Source of the DNA: Lysinibacillus sp. FSL K6-0232 | GTDB taxonomy: Bacteria > Bacillota > Bacilli > Bacillales_A > Planococcaceae | Assembly (NCBI RefSeq): GCF_038008325.1 | Contig: NZ_JBBOYW010000001.1 | Coordinates: forward strand, 104,001-168,000 | DNA: 64,000 nucleotides | Direction: 5' to 3' | The notes under the pieces: model-generated | Seen by the model: the letters and a program-made list of their open reading frames with translations, nothing else | The model's database searches: none | Told to the model about the DNA's origin: nothing | Shown: positions 54,748-63,669 of the stretch, piece by piece | How positions within the stretch are numbered: position 1 is the stretch's first letter | Layout: the number at the start of each line of letters is the position of its first letter | Made by a program: the position numbers and the translations under genes

Positions 54748-56209
54748 AATCTATCTGGAAAATGGTATGGATGCAATACAGGCAAGCTATCATGAATCTT
54801 TGCTAGAGGAATATAACAGCAATCCGTTTATTCAAGCGTTGCCACCACTAATGACTAAGCAAGCGATTATTGATAGCTTAGCGATGCCAATTTCATTTGA
54901 TGAGTCGGAACGGGATTATGACAGTGCATTTCGTCTTCATATGGTCCAGCGGTTATATAAATTGTTTCAGCCGCTTCCTCGTCATTTGGATGTTTGGAAC
55001 ACAACATTTTCTTTGCTTTATCAGGGCTATATTTCGCGTAATCCATTTGATAAGGACTATATTCGCCAACGTAATCAAATGGGCAAGGAGATTATTAATA
55101 AAAGTTTTGATATAAACAATCAATCTACATTTAGAACGACTGCTAGCTGTGCCACATTAATTGGCTACTCTGGAATGGGCAAGACCAGCTCTGTTCAGCG
55201 AGTTTTAAATAATATTCCGCAAGTGATTGTACACAACAAGTATAAAGAGCAGCCATTTAATCAGTTGCAGCTAACACATCTAACGTTGCAAACGCCACAT
55301 TCATCTAGCTTGAAGGCTTTAACATTACAGTTTTTTATGAAAGTGGATGAAATTCTTGGGACGAGTAACTATAAGCGAAACGTGTCTAAAAATACGTCCG
55401 TAGATGCGATGCTTCCACAGATGGGGCAGGTAGCAAATAACATTGGATTAGGGCTGCTAGTGATAGATGAGATTCAGCATTTGCAGAACCGAGCCATCAA
55501 GCAAATGATGAACTATTTTGTAACGTTAATGAATTCATTTGGTGTGCCTATTTTATTTATCGGTACGCCCGCTGCTTACGCAATTTTTCAACAGGAGTTT
55601 AGAATTGCGCGTCGTGTGAGTGGGAACGGCGAGATTAGCTGGAACAACATGGAGCATGATAAGGAGTTCCGTTTCTTTTTAGAGTCTTTATGGCGGTATC
55701 AATGGACGCAGGTTTTTACGCCATTAACAGATGAAATGGTGACAGTATTTTATGAACATACGCAAGGTGTATCTGACTTAATTGTTAAGCTATTTGCCAA
55801 TGTGCAAGTAATGGCTATCTCTACAGGGAAAGAAGCATTTACTGCGAGCATGGTACGGAAGGTGGCTAAAGAACAATTTAAGTTAATGCAGCCAATGATT
55901 GATGCTATTAAATCGAAAAATCCATATAAAATGCATCAGTATGAGGATTTGAGGAAATTAGAAGTGGAACAGCAGATGCACCCTATTAAGCAGCCAGCTG
56001 TTAGTTCTGTGAAAGTAGCGAAGCAATCGATTGCGGTCAAAAAGCCGAAGCCTATAAATACACCTCAAGAATATGCATATGAACAGAACGATATTCGTTT
56101 TAGCTATCAAAAAAATATAGAGGCAAATGTTATATACGAGGCTTTAGTTAAACAAGGCTATATAGATGATATGAAGTGCTGGATTGGAGGTGTTGGGGAT
56201 GTTAAATAA
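54740..56209 (+). CDS. tnsC: Tn7-like TnsC AAA+ regulator
   Basis: 489 residues. ATP-dependent target-selection switch between TniQ and TnsAB. Walker A GYSGMGKTSS (about 142-151), Walker B LLVIDEIQHL (about 238-247), then FIGTPA and arginine-finger-like RIARRVSG. The N-terminus FDINNQSTFRTTASC and a variable basic C-terminus (SVKVAKQSIAVKKPKP) follow the family layout. Confidence 0.92.
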   Translation: MNKIYLENGMDAIQASYHESLLEEYNSNPFIQALPPLMTKQAIIDSLAMPISFDESERDYDSAFRLHMVQRLYKLFQPLPRHLDVWNTTFSLLYQGYISRNPFDKDYIRQRNQMGKEIINKSFDINNQSTFRTTASCATLIGYSGMGKTSSVQRVLNNIPQVIVHNKYKEQPFNQLQLTHLTLQTPHSSSLKALTLQFFMKVDEILGTSNYKRNVSKNTSVDAMLPQMGQVANNIGLGLLVIDEIQHLQNRAIKQMMNYFVTLMNSFGVPILFIGTPAAYAIFQQEFRIARRVSGNGEISWNNMEHDKEFRFFLESLWRYQWTQVFTPLTDEMVTVFYEHTQGVSDLIVKLFANVQVMAISTGKEAFTASMVRKVAKEQFKLMQPMIDAIKSKNPYKMHQYEDLRKLEVEQQMHPIKQPAVSSVKVAKQSIAVKKPKPINTPQEYAYEQNDIRFSYQKNIEANVIYEALVKQGYIDDMKCWIGGVGDVK

Positions 56210-57353
56210 CTTCCCGATGCTCTACCCCGACGAGCTATTTTACAGCGCTCTTGCAAGATACAAACAGATGAATGCTATTGATAGCAAGCTAGGGTTAGAA
56301 AGAGATGTGTATGGAATCGAGCGGCATCATAAAGTAGGAAAGTCTGTATATTTTCCGCAGAGGCTTGGACCTTTTATTGAAAGGCTACCATTCTACACGA
56401 ATTTATCAGCGGATGAGCTGATTTGGGAACATACAATGTTTCCGTTTTATACAGCATTTATGACCGAGGAGAAGACGACTGCAATATACAATGCAATGAA
56501 ATACGGGAACCGGATGAGCATAGAGAATATGGTCGGCATCCCGATGTCTAAAATTAAAACGCCACAGTTTTTGAGATACTGCCCTTGCTGCTACGAACAA
56601 GACTTAAACAATTTTGGAGAGAGCTATTGGCGTAGGCTGCCACAAGTTCCCGGAGTATTATATTGTCCAACGCATCAAGTGCTTTATAAAGAAAGCGCGG
56701 TAGATATAACAAAAGAGAATTTAGATTATATATGTGCAGATGATGATGTATGTAATGCGGCTTTATCCAGTGATGAAGTTGCAGCGTATAAAGAGTTCGA
56801 TGAGAGATATGTTCAAAATGTGCAATGGCTTATGCAAAATCGAATTCGTTTGCCACACAATTATATGAGTAGTTTCTATATAGATAGATTGAGAGATGCA
56901 GAATTAACATCTTACGCCGGCAATATAAAAATGACCGAATTCCTTGAAGCTTTTCAAACATATTATCCTGCTAGTTATCTGGAAATGATGCAGAGCGCGG
57001 TCAGCTTAGAAGAAAGAAACAATTGGCTGAAACTATTTATAAGGAACACCGCCAAAAATAGAAGTCCTTTGCGACACTTGCTAGTGCTTCAGTTTTTGAA
57101 TGTACCGTTAGATAAATTATTCGAGCTAGAGCCGGTCATCGGAAAGCGAGTAAGAAAAAGAAGCAATCGCGTACCGATTTATTCAAGCGAAGAACGAAAA
57201 GAACAATGGTTAATGTTACTTAGCAAACATCCAAATGCAAATCGCAAAGAACTAAGCAAAATAAATAACGGATTATTTGCATGGCTGCGCATTCATGAGC
57301 GCGAGTGGTTTGATGAGGTAACGCCTAAAGGGAGAAAGGGGTGTAATCAATAA
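56199..57353 (+). CDS. tniQ: TniQ/TnsD-family target-site protein
   Basis: 384 residues, shorter than Tn7 TnsD. N-terminal TniQ domain with FPMLYPDELFYSALARY and a zinc site CPCCYEQD (about 128-135) ... LYCPTHQ (about 155-160). The C-terminal half probably holds the DNA-reading helices that fix the attachment site. ATG 56199 follows GGAGGTG and overlaps tnsC; a start 15 bases upstream precedes the ribosome site. Confidence 0.9.
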   Translation: MLNNFPMLYPDELFYSALARYKQMNAIDSKLGLERDVYGIERHHKVGKSVYFPQRLGPFIERLPFYTNLSADELIWEHTMFPFYTAFMTEEKTTAIYNAMKYGNRMSIENMVGIPMSKIKTPQFLRYCPCCYEQDLNNFGESYWRRLPQVPGVLYCPTHQVLYKESAVDITKENLDYICADDDVCNAALSSDEVAAYKEFDERYVQNVQWLMQNRIRLPHNYMSSFYIDRLRDAELTSYAGNIKMTEFLEAFQTYYPASYLEMMQSAVSLEERNNWLKLFIRNTAKNRSPLRHLLVLQFLNVPLDKLFELEPVIGKRVRKRSNRVPIYSSEERKEQWLMLLSKHPNANRKELSKINNGLFAWLRIHEREWFDEVTPKGRKGCNQ

Positions 57354-57682
57354 TGAACATATTTAAGTATAAGCATGAATATGTATTAGTTTATTTCAAG
57401 GATGGAAAACACAAAGTAGCTTCTCCTAAATTAACATTTAAAGAAGCGCATGAGCAACGCAATTTATTATGGAACATAAATCCTTTAGGGTTACTACCTA
57501 CAGTTGTTGAAGTAACAGATGCACAGCGTTGTTTTCATTGTGAAAAAATGTTTGATAATGAAATTGTTTATGAAGTGAAAAGCCAGACGACACCTTTATA
57601 TAAGGTCTACTGTTTGAATTGTGCTGAAGCGAAGGCAATAGATTTTTATGATGCGAAATGCCAGATATTTATTGAGGTTTAA
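57353..57682 (+). CDS. Small zinc-ribbon protein downstream of tniQ
   Basis: 109 residues beginning in the tniQ stop (TAATG). Two pairs, CFHC (about residues 62-65) and CLNC (about 86-89), suggest one structural zinc. The tight coupling to tniQ suggests an accessory transposition or target protein; no family was recognised. A terminator follows. Confidence 0.65.
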   Translation: MNIFKYKHEYVLVYFKDGKHKVASPKLTFKEAHEQRNLLWNINPLGLLPTVVEVTDAQRCFHCEKMFDNEIVYEVKSQTTPLYKVYCLNCAEAKAIDFYDAKCQIFIEV

Positions 57683-57712
57683 GTATTGAAATGGTTTAAA
57701 TTGGAATTACTT

Positions 57713-57748
57713 AACTCCCTTGCTATTATAGTTATAGGGAGTTTTTTT
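57713..57748 (+). terminator. Terminator of the tns operon
   Basis: AACTCCCT (57713-57720) / AGGGAGTT (57736-57743) followed by T residues. Confidence 0.88.
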
Positions 57749-57776
57749 ATGCAATGATTGGAGGGGGACTGTTAAA

Positions 57777-58688
57777 TTGGACTTTTTTAATAATTCAGTA
57801 TGGGAGAGTATTTTAAGGCAACAGAGAATGATGGAAAGTATGTTAGATAGTCCGGCAGTAAGAATGATTCAGCAGCAAGAGGCTATTTTATCTAAAATCG
57901 TTCAGCAACAACAAATTGCTCAGCGAGTTTTCGATGATAGAATGATGGATGCGACAAATCAATTGTTGAGTCAGTATGATAGTATTCAACATCTCGCAAC
58001 AAGACCATATTTAGATTTTGTAAGTCAACAATCACAGTTAATCAATAACATTTTACCTGTATTCTCTAAACTTTCAGTAGAAGACGTATTAGAGCAAGTA
58101 AAGGAATTTGAAAGTGAGAGTGAAAGTCAAAGGGCGGAATTCAAGCTACAAGGTGCGAGTGAAACTGATATTGAAGTGACCGTTAATAATCCAATTTCAT
58201 CACAAGTTTTTTCTGTTGAGGAGATGGAGCGGTTAAAAGAAATTGCAAAGAACAAAGGCACTTTAAAAGGGTTTTTAATGGCAGTTTCATTTGAACTAGG
58301 GATAGACGCTGTTAAATATATTATTACCGAAATTTTTATGCCTATTCTTTTAGTGCTTGGTACTTTTGTAGATGATTCGGTTGAAAATCTCATGGATGGA
58401 CTTGATGAGGCTTTTACAGAACAAGTTCAGTATTCAAAAGAACAAATAAGTGTGACGAATGAAGTTAAAGTGAAATTTAATGAGTATGTAGGCGAATCCA
58501 ATCAAGAGTTTTTATTGAGAGCAGGAAGAATGAAATCTGCGCCAGTTTTATATCATAGCAAGATAGAACCCTTTCAAAAAGTAAAAGTAGTAGGTCGTAG
58601 AGGGAACTGGTTGAAGGTAGAAGTTGAAACTGCTCAAGGAAATTTAAGTGGATGGGTTGAAGGATATAAAATTAACAAAGTGAAATAG
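57777..58688 (+). CDS. Coiled-coil/SH3-domain protein
   Basis: 303 residues from TTG 57777, with GGAGGGGG upstream. The first about 110 residues are glutamine-rich helix (possible coiled coil), the middle holds one hydrophobic helical stretch (AVKYIITEIFMPILLVLGTFV), and the last about 55 residues match a bacterial SH3 fold (PVLYHSKIEPFQKVKVVGRRGNWLKVEV...GWVEGYKI). Probably cargo; the layout recalls toxin or defence genes, but no effector domain is recognised. Confidence 0.65.
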   Translation: MDFFNNSVWESILRQQRMMESMLDSPAVRMIQQQEAILSKIVQQQQIAQRVFDDRMMDATNQLLSQYDSIQHLATRPYLDFVSQQSQLINNILPVFSKLSVEDVLEQVKEFESESESQRAEFKLQGASETDIEVTVNNPISSQVFSVEEMERLKEIAKNKGTLKGFLMAVSFELGIDAVKYIITEIFMPILLVLGTFVDDSVENLMDGLDEAFTEQVQYSKEQISVTNEVKVKFNEYVGESNQEFLLRAGRMKSAPVLYHSKIEPFQKVKVVGRRGNWLKVEVETAQGNLSGWVEGYKINKVK

Positions 58689-59030
58689 ATAATTGTTTGG
58701 ATATTTAAATTAAAGGAGTATGGGATGATTAAATATATATATTATGAAGACCAATTTGAAGTGCAAAAAGGTCTTTTTACTAACTTTAAATGTAGTAATA
58801 GAGGATTCGAAAAACGAATTAAAAATGAATTAATTCTATGTGTTAATGGGAAAGGTCAAGGGATTGTGTGTTCATTCAATGTATATGAAGATATGGCGAT
58901 TATGAAAGTTCTATCGGAAACTCTTAACGATGTAATTTTGAATGAAATAAACATATTAGATGAAGGGATTAAAGAATTAGATAAAGAAATTTCTCTTAGT
59001 AAATTAGAGATTTGGTATGTCAACACTAAA

Positions 59031-59825
59031 CTAGACAATTTTTTTAAGGTGTCTATGTTTGTACTCAATTGGGCTTTCATATCCAAGGGTTCCATGAATT
59101 CTTATGCTATTAAACCAGTGAACATAGTCCTTTAACTCCCTTGTTAATTCTTCTAAACTACTAAAATGTCTGCCCTTCACAAACTCTGTTTTGATGATTT
59201 TGAATGTTGCTTCAGCTACTGCATTATCATACGGGCAGCCCTTCATACTTAAGGATCGTTGGATATTAAAAGTCTTTAAAGCATCATCAATCAAATTATT
59301 TTTAAACTCATTTCCACGATCCGTATGAAAAAGCTGTATCTTATTAAGATCGACTTTGATAGAAGCTAACGCACGATAAACGAGTAATGCATCTTTATTT
59401 GGCCCTGTACTAAAACCGACGATTTCCCGATTAAAGAGATCGACAAAGACACATACGTAGTTCCATTTTTGATTGACTCTTACGTACGTTAAATCGCTAA
59501 CGATTGTGGTCATTTCTTGTTCCTGTGCGAATGCACGATTTAGTTCATTTGTTTGTTCTGATTCATTACAGGATTTTGTATGTGGTTTAAATTGAGCGAT
59601 TGTGTATGAAGAAACGAGACCCTGCTCCTGCATGATGCGCCCAATTCTTCGCCTGGAAACAATATGACCGCGCTTTTTTAATTCTACTTTGATTTTACGT
59701 GTTCCATAGTTCTGACGGCTTGCGTGAAAAATATCGATTACATCAGAGGTAACGGGATCCTCCGATACTCTTTCTTTTGCTTCATAATAATAAGTACTTC
59801 TAGGGATTTGCAGGACTTTGCACAT
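59031..59825 (-). CDS. IS3-family transposase OrfB
   Basis: 264 residues from the first ATG, with the DDE integrase core: Asp in VSDLTYV, Asp in FHTDRGNEF and Glu in NAVAEATFKIIK, and the upstream HTH_21-like segment YGTRKIKVELKKRGHIVSRRRIGRIM. The frame is open beyond this ATG and encodes NNQHKYSISAMCKVL, the usual OrfB start after ribosomal frameshifting from orfA. Confidence 0.93.
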   Translation of the reverse strand: MCKVLQIPRSTYYYEAKERVSEDPVTSDVIDIFHASRQNYGTRKIKVELKKRGHIVSRRRIGRIMQEQGLVSSYTIAQFKPHTKSCNESEQTNELNRAFAQEQEMTTIVSDLTYVRVNQKWNYVCVFVDLFNREIVGFSTGPNKDALLVYRALASIKVDLNKIQLFHTDRGNEFKNNLIDDALKTFNIQRSLSMKGCPYDNAVAEATFKIIKTEFVKGRHFSSLEELTRELKDYVHWFNSIRIHGTLGYESPIEYKHRHLKKIV

Positions 59826-59866
59826 TGCTGATATCGAGTATTTGTGTTGATTATTCTTGATTACAT

Positions 59867-60151
59867 TTACTTTCGTCCTAGTATCAGCGCGGCTTGCTTT
59901 AAAATGTCATTTTCCATTTCTAGTTGCTTGTTTCTTTTTCGGAGTTCCATCAATTCTTTTTGTTCATCTGTTAAATTGTCTTTCTCCTTAAAAGAACCTG
60001 ATTTTTGACTCTGACTCACCCACTTGTCTAAAGATGAAGGAGTAAGATCATATTCACGAATAATCTCTTTTCTTGGTTTTCCATTTTGGTACAGCTGCAC
60101 GATCTGTTGCTTGAAATCTTCAGTAAATGTTCGGCGTTCTCTTTTAGTCAT
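59867..60151 (-). CDS. IS3-family transposase OrfA
   Basis: 94 residues: helix-turn-helix (MTKRERRTFTEDFKQQIVQL...REYDLTPSSLDKWV) and a leucine-zipper-like tail (ELRKRNKQLEMENDILKQAALIL). Ends GGA-CGA-AAG-TAA; a -1 slip at the AAAG continues into the orfB frame to make the OrfAB fusion. ATG 60151 follows GAGGAGA. Confidence 0.9.
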   Translation of the reverse strand: MTKRERRTFTEDFKQQIVQLYQNGKPRKEIIREYDLTPSSLDKWVSQSQKSGSFKEKDNLTDEQKELMELRKRNKQLEMENDILKQAALILGRK

Positions 60152-61248
60152 GTAGATTCTCCTCAAATGTGTTATTTGTAGTCTACTTGACCTTAAAAAT
60201 TCTGTCCAACTAAGTGTAGCCTATCCAATTTTTATTGAAGATATTTTAGATTATATGAGCATTACGTTATCTAGCAACTCAGAAAAGAAATTATTTAGAG
60301 GACAGTCAAACGATGAATGGGATTTAGAGCCAAGTATAATTAGGGGAAAGAAGATGCCTAACAAAGAGGCTGCTATGTATCTTGAAATACAACAAGCAAA
60401 CCATAAAGAGTTTATTGACGACGATTTTATTAATAATGCCTGTAATATGCAGCATTACGGGATTCCTACTAGACTGTTAGATTGGACAGAAAATTCATTA
60501 CATGCCCTATATTTTGCATGTGTTAGTGAAAATTGGATAGGTGTTCCTGGAAAAATATATTATATAAAATCTCCAGAAGTTATTAATATAAATTCTAAAG
60601 AAAATGAGATTATAGAGCACTTTTTAAGATATAAGTATTTGAGTTGTGAAAAGGTTAAAGTTTCTGTTATTAATCACCTAAAAAAGATGGCGTATAGTAA
60701 TTCTAAGAGATATACGTTCTTTAAAACTAAATATTATAACGAACGTATTAAGAGTCAACAGGGCTGTTTTTCAGTCTATTTTGAACAGACTGAAGAAGAA
60801 GCGGGTATTGTTCGAGAATTGCTTCTCGAGGAGATAAAAAGTGAATATTTGAATGCCGAATTATATAAAGGAGAAATAGAAAGGACAATTCTAAATTCGA
60901 TATCTGATAAGATATCAGAAGTTGTAAAAAATAAGAAATTTGATTCATACTATATTAGTGAGGCTATGGAGGCTATAAATGCTTTGTTAGATTTACAGAA
61001 TCCTATTGAAAAGCGGTTAGCGGAGGAACTTATAGAAAAGTTGAAAATGTTATCTAAAGTTGTTGAGAAAAAACATTGTATGGATGACATAGTAACTCAT
61101 GAAAATCAATTGCAGATTATTATTAAGCCGGAATTAAAAGAGGTATTGATTAAACAGTTAGAAAATATGGGTATTAATAGTAGGACGGTATATCCTGATA
61201 TTCAGGGGCTAGCTAGTTATTTAAAAGAGCATTATTAGGAGGATGGAC

Positions 61249-62193
61249 ATGGGAATTACATATGATGAGGCAAGAATTAGGAATCTAAAATTTAAAATTG
61301 TTAATGCTTTAGTTAATGATTCTCGAGTTTCTTTAGATGAAAGTTTTAATAATGAAAAGTTAGTAAAGATATTTTACTTCAAACAACGAGATATTGAACA
61401 ATTTAAAACAAATTTATTCAATGAAGATGGACAAATTTTAGATGAAGTGAAAAGAAGCATTGAAGAAATTGTGCAAATGAATATGAGAGTACGTGAAGAA
61501 GTGGATTATGGAGAAGAATGTGAAAAGTTAAAAGTGGGTTATTTAGCTCTTAAAAATCACTATGATTCGTTTGAAAGTAATCAAGAGTTTATAGAGCAGC
61601 AATTGGATAACCTATCAACTGTAGCTAGTAATTTACATTATTACATTTTACCGATATACGATGAAAGATTTATTTGTAATTCTGATATTCTTCCAGAAGA
61701 TGATTTGAGCGATTATTATTATCACTTCCATTCTATTGAAGATTTATATCGTTGTATTTTTGAAACAGATAAATCACTAAGTTGGAAAAGTACTGGTGGA
61801 GATTTAAATCTTGGATATAAATTAAATTTTAAAGTATATACTAGTCGATGGGGACATTATGATAATTACACGTTTAGTAGGGAACACTATGGTTGGAAAA
61901 TAGGTGCATTTGGTAAAGATGCAAAGTGTGATAAAAATGGTGAGGTTTTAAAAGAAGTAGGCAAACAATATGTTACAGAACATACTGGTCTACATTATTT
62001 TTTAAATCACGATTCAGTTCAGTATCCTAGAAATGGTGTAGAATATGCTTTGGAAATGCTTTGGAATGATGCGGACTCTAAAGAAATGGAAGTTGAAGAG
62101 TTACAATCTAAATTATCTGATGTAGCTGCATGGATATCGGAAGTTGAAAAAGCTACACATCAATATCAGCCTAGTTGGTGCAACTACTATTAA
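61249..62193 (+). CDS. Unknown protein after the FRG gene (314 aa)
   Basis: ATG 61249 is six bases after AGGAGG; an ATG two codons earlier touches the ribosome site. Soluble, acidic, with a helical middle (VDYGEECEKLKVGYLALKNHYDSFES) and an aromatic-rich C-terminal half. It begins ten bases after the FRG stop, so the two probably formed one operon. No family recognised. Confidence 0.6.
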   Translation: MGITYDEARIRNLKFKIVNALVNDSRVSLDESFNNEKLVKIFYFKQRDIEQFKTNLFNEDGQILDEVKRSIEEIVQMNMRVREEVDYGEECEKLKVGYLALKNHYDSFESNQEFIEQQLDNLSTVASNLHYYILPIYDERFICNSDILPEDDLSDYYYHFHSIEDLYRCIFETDKSLSWKSTGGDLNLGYKLNFKVYTSRWGHYDNYTFSREHYGWKIGAFGKDAKCDKNGEVLKEVGKQYVTEHTGLHYFLNHDSVQYPRNGVEYALEMLWNDADSKEMEVEELQSKLSDVAAWISEVEKATHQYQPSWCNYY

Positions 62194-62216
62194 AAGAATC
62201 ATTACTATGTCTAAGT

Positions 62217-62670
62217 AGAACAAAGTACTGCTTGATACAACAAAGCCGTATCAAAAATAGAACAAAGAACTGCTCCCATATCAGAGGAGAGCGAGAAGAA
62301 CAGGAGAATCCGCCGTGGATTCTCCTGTTTTTGCGTGTAGAGGGCGTGAGAAGGCGAGAGGAAGGTGAAACGACTATTAAATAAGGAAAGGAGCCGAGAA
62401 AAGCGTGATACGGGCGCTGGAGGCGTCAGAGAATGTGCGTGGAGAGATGATGGAATGCACCTGTGGTGCTTGCGTGGTGAGGGCGGGGAGATTGCGGGAG
62501 AAAGGCAAGGGAAAAGCAGGACTTTATTCTAACGAGAATTAAGTTCTGCTTTTAGGTTGGAAAATAATTGGGAAAATCGGTGATTTTGCGACACAACTTT
62601 GTTCTAACTACCAACGGTGCAATGCGGGTTCATAGCGGGCGAAAAAGCAGAACTTTATTGTTACTGAACA
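62217..62670 (+). repeat. Right copy of the 450-bp direct repeat
   Basis: Same orientation as 30875-31327; the flanking bases outside both copies are unrelated. Begins 23 bases after the stop of the preceding gene and ends about 140 bases before the next one. Confidence 0.9.
62301..62332 (+). terminator. Terminator inside the right repeat
   Basis: CAGGAGAATCC / GGATTCTCCTG around GCCGT, followed by TTTTT; same stem as at 30959-30990. Confidence 0.85.
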
Positions 62671-62810
62671 GTATAAAGAAGGGAGGGAATTCGCACAAAA
62701 AAAGCGGATTTCCTCTTTTTGTGTTGAATAAATATAGGTTATACTTTTATAGTTCTGTATTTTACAGCTAACATAAACGATATTAAAAGAAGTATTATTG
62801 GGGGATTATA

Positions 62811-63092
62811 ATGAATTATAAAATTATGAATAAACAAGTATTCGAACAGGCACAGGTACGCTCTGTTTCAGACGTTCCATTGACGGAAGAAGAACGTGAA
62901 AATGGCATGAAATTAGTTGTTGCTAAGAAAGATGAAACACTTTCTTTATATTTAGTAGAAATTGATGGTCAGAAAAAATTTGATGTTCGTTGGGATGATT
63001 CCTCTGAAGTTTTCAGCGGTTGGTATTCTGCGTGGGATAATTTTTTATGGTGCTTAAATATAGTTGATCCTCAAAAGGATGAATTAAAGTAA
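62811..63092 (+). CDS. Unknown small protein (93 aa)
   Basis: GGGGGAT lies upstream of the ATG. Acidic with several tryptophans in the C-terminal part (WDDSSEVFSGWYSAWDNFLW). No family recognised. Last protein gene before the rRNA operon. Confidence 0.65.
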   Translation: MNYKIMNKQVFEQAQVRSVSDVPLTEEERENGMKLVVAKKDETLSLYLVEIDGQKKFDVRWDDSSEVFSGWYSAWDNFLWCLNIVDPQKDELK

Positions 63093-63117
63093 CTATTAAA
63101 TAGAGTGTAAAGACAAA

Positions 63118-63154
63118 ATAAGCAGAAGCCGTTCCACAGCTTCTGCTTATTTTA
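63118..63154 (+). terminator. Terminator before the rRNA operon
   Basis: AAGCAGAAGC (63120-63129) / GCTTCTGCTT (63139-63148) followed by ATTTT. Confidence 0.88.
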
Positions 63155-63395
63155 ACAGAGGTTTAATATATGGTTGCGAGTTAAAAGAAAGCGATGTATA
63201 GTAGTAAAACAAAATTACCTTTTATAACACTCGAAAATGCAAAAAATAACTAACTAAATCAATATTTATATATTTTTTAATTTTGATGATAAAAAACACT
63301 TGCTAAATTGTTGGGGAAGTGATAAATTATTATTTGTCGTTAAAACGACACAGCAAATAACATCAAAACTAAAAAATATTTTAGTTAACTTGATA
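63155..63395. other. AT-rich region upstream of rRNA promoters
   Basis: No gene. Contains a perfect palindrome TGTCGTTAAAACGACA (63335-63350) with an outer TTATTTG/CAAATAA pair. AT-rich tracts near 63265-63300 and 63370-63390 could act as promoter upstream elements. Confidence 0.45.
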
Positions 63396-63425
63396 TTGAC
63401 ATTGATAAAACAATTGTGATATTAT
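63396..63425 (+). promoter_or_regulatory. rRNA promoter P1
   Basis: TTGACA (63396-63401) and TATTAT (63420-63425), spacer 18. Confidence 0.75.
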
Positions 63426-63472
63426 TTGAGAGTTGCTTTTATTGATTTGAGATTAAAAATTTCAAAAAAATG

Positions 63473-63501
63473 TTGACAACAAGCGGTGAAGATGTTATAG
63501 T
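63473..63501 (+). promoter_or_regulatory. rRNA promoter P2
   Basis: TTGACA (63473-63478) and TATAGT (63496-63501), spacer 17. Tandem promoters about 76 bases apart resemble those of Bacillus rrn operons. Confidence 0.85.
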
Positions 63502-63669
63502 TTAAGAGTTGTCGCGAAAGTGATGAGTATTATATGAACCTTGAAAACTGAACAAGCAAAACGTAATCAATAAATTTAGTAGCTTACTTTGGTAAGTGAA
63601 CGAAATAATTTTGGACATCGAATGAAGATGAGATGCCAGCAAAACAATTTGAGCAAATCAAATTTCTTT

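Larger units (their letters stand above)
51901..57353 (+). mobile_element. Tn7-like transposition module tnsA-tnsB-tnsC-tniQ
   Basis: Four overlapping or abutting genes in the canonical order. In Tn7 the right end lies just upstream of tnsA. Here the only candidate repeats there are AGTGTAAAT motifs at 51487 and 51668 (each followed by TTTTAGTA/TATTAGTA), with a weaker one at 51705. No matching left end was found by eye, so the element limits, cargo and target site are open. Confidence 0.8.
59019..60221 (-). mobile_element. IS3-family insertion sequence, about 1203 bp
   Basis: Bounded by imperfect inverted repeats: left GTCAACACTAAACTAGACA, right (complement) GGCTACACTTAGTTGGACA, both continuing into TTTTTAAGG. 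A 3-bp target duplication TAT flanks it (59016-59018 and 60222-60224). Both reading frames are intact and joined by a predicted -1 shift, so the copy may be functional. It reads opposite to the gene it interrupts. Confidence 0.92.
58725..61238 (+). pseudogene. FRG-domain gene split by an IS3-family insertion
   Basis: The 5' part (58725-59018, 98 codons) and 3' part (60225-61238, 337 codons) are in the same frame once the insertion and one TAT copy are removed, giving an intact 435-residue protein. The 3' part opens with LFRGQSNDEWDLEPSIIRG, the FRG-domain hallmark, followed by MQHYGIPTRLLDWTENSLHALYFA. FRG proteins are frequent in phage-defence islands and on some ADP-ribosyltransferase-like folds. 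The 5' part alone runs on into the IS and the 3' part has no ribosome site, so the gene is presumed inactive here. Confidence 0.88.
30875..62670. other. Accessory island between lysS and the rRNA operon
   Basis: About 31 kb framed by the direct-repeat copies at 30875 and 62217. Contents: a small HTH gene pair, a type I restriction-modification locus with extra genes, a hairpin-repeat array and helicase, replication-like and recombinase genes, Tn7-like transposition genes, SH3 and FRG defence-type genes and an IS3 element. It looks like a composite of several mobile pieces. Confidence 0.65.

Noticed and set aside
62568..62771. 67-aa gene at the end of the right repeat
   Set aside because: Starts inside the repeat without a ribosome site and the matching frame is not kept in the left copy.
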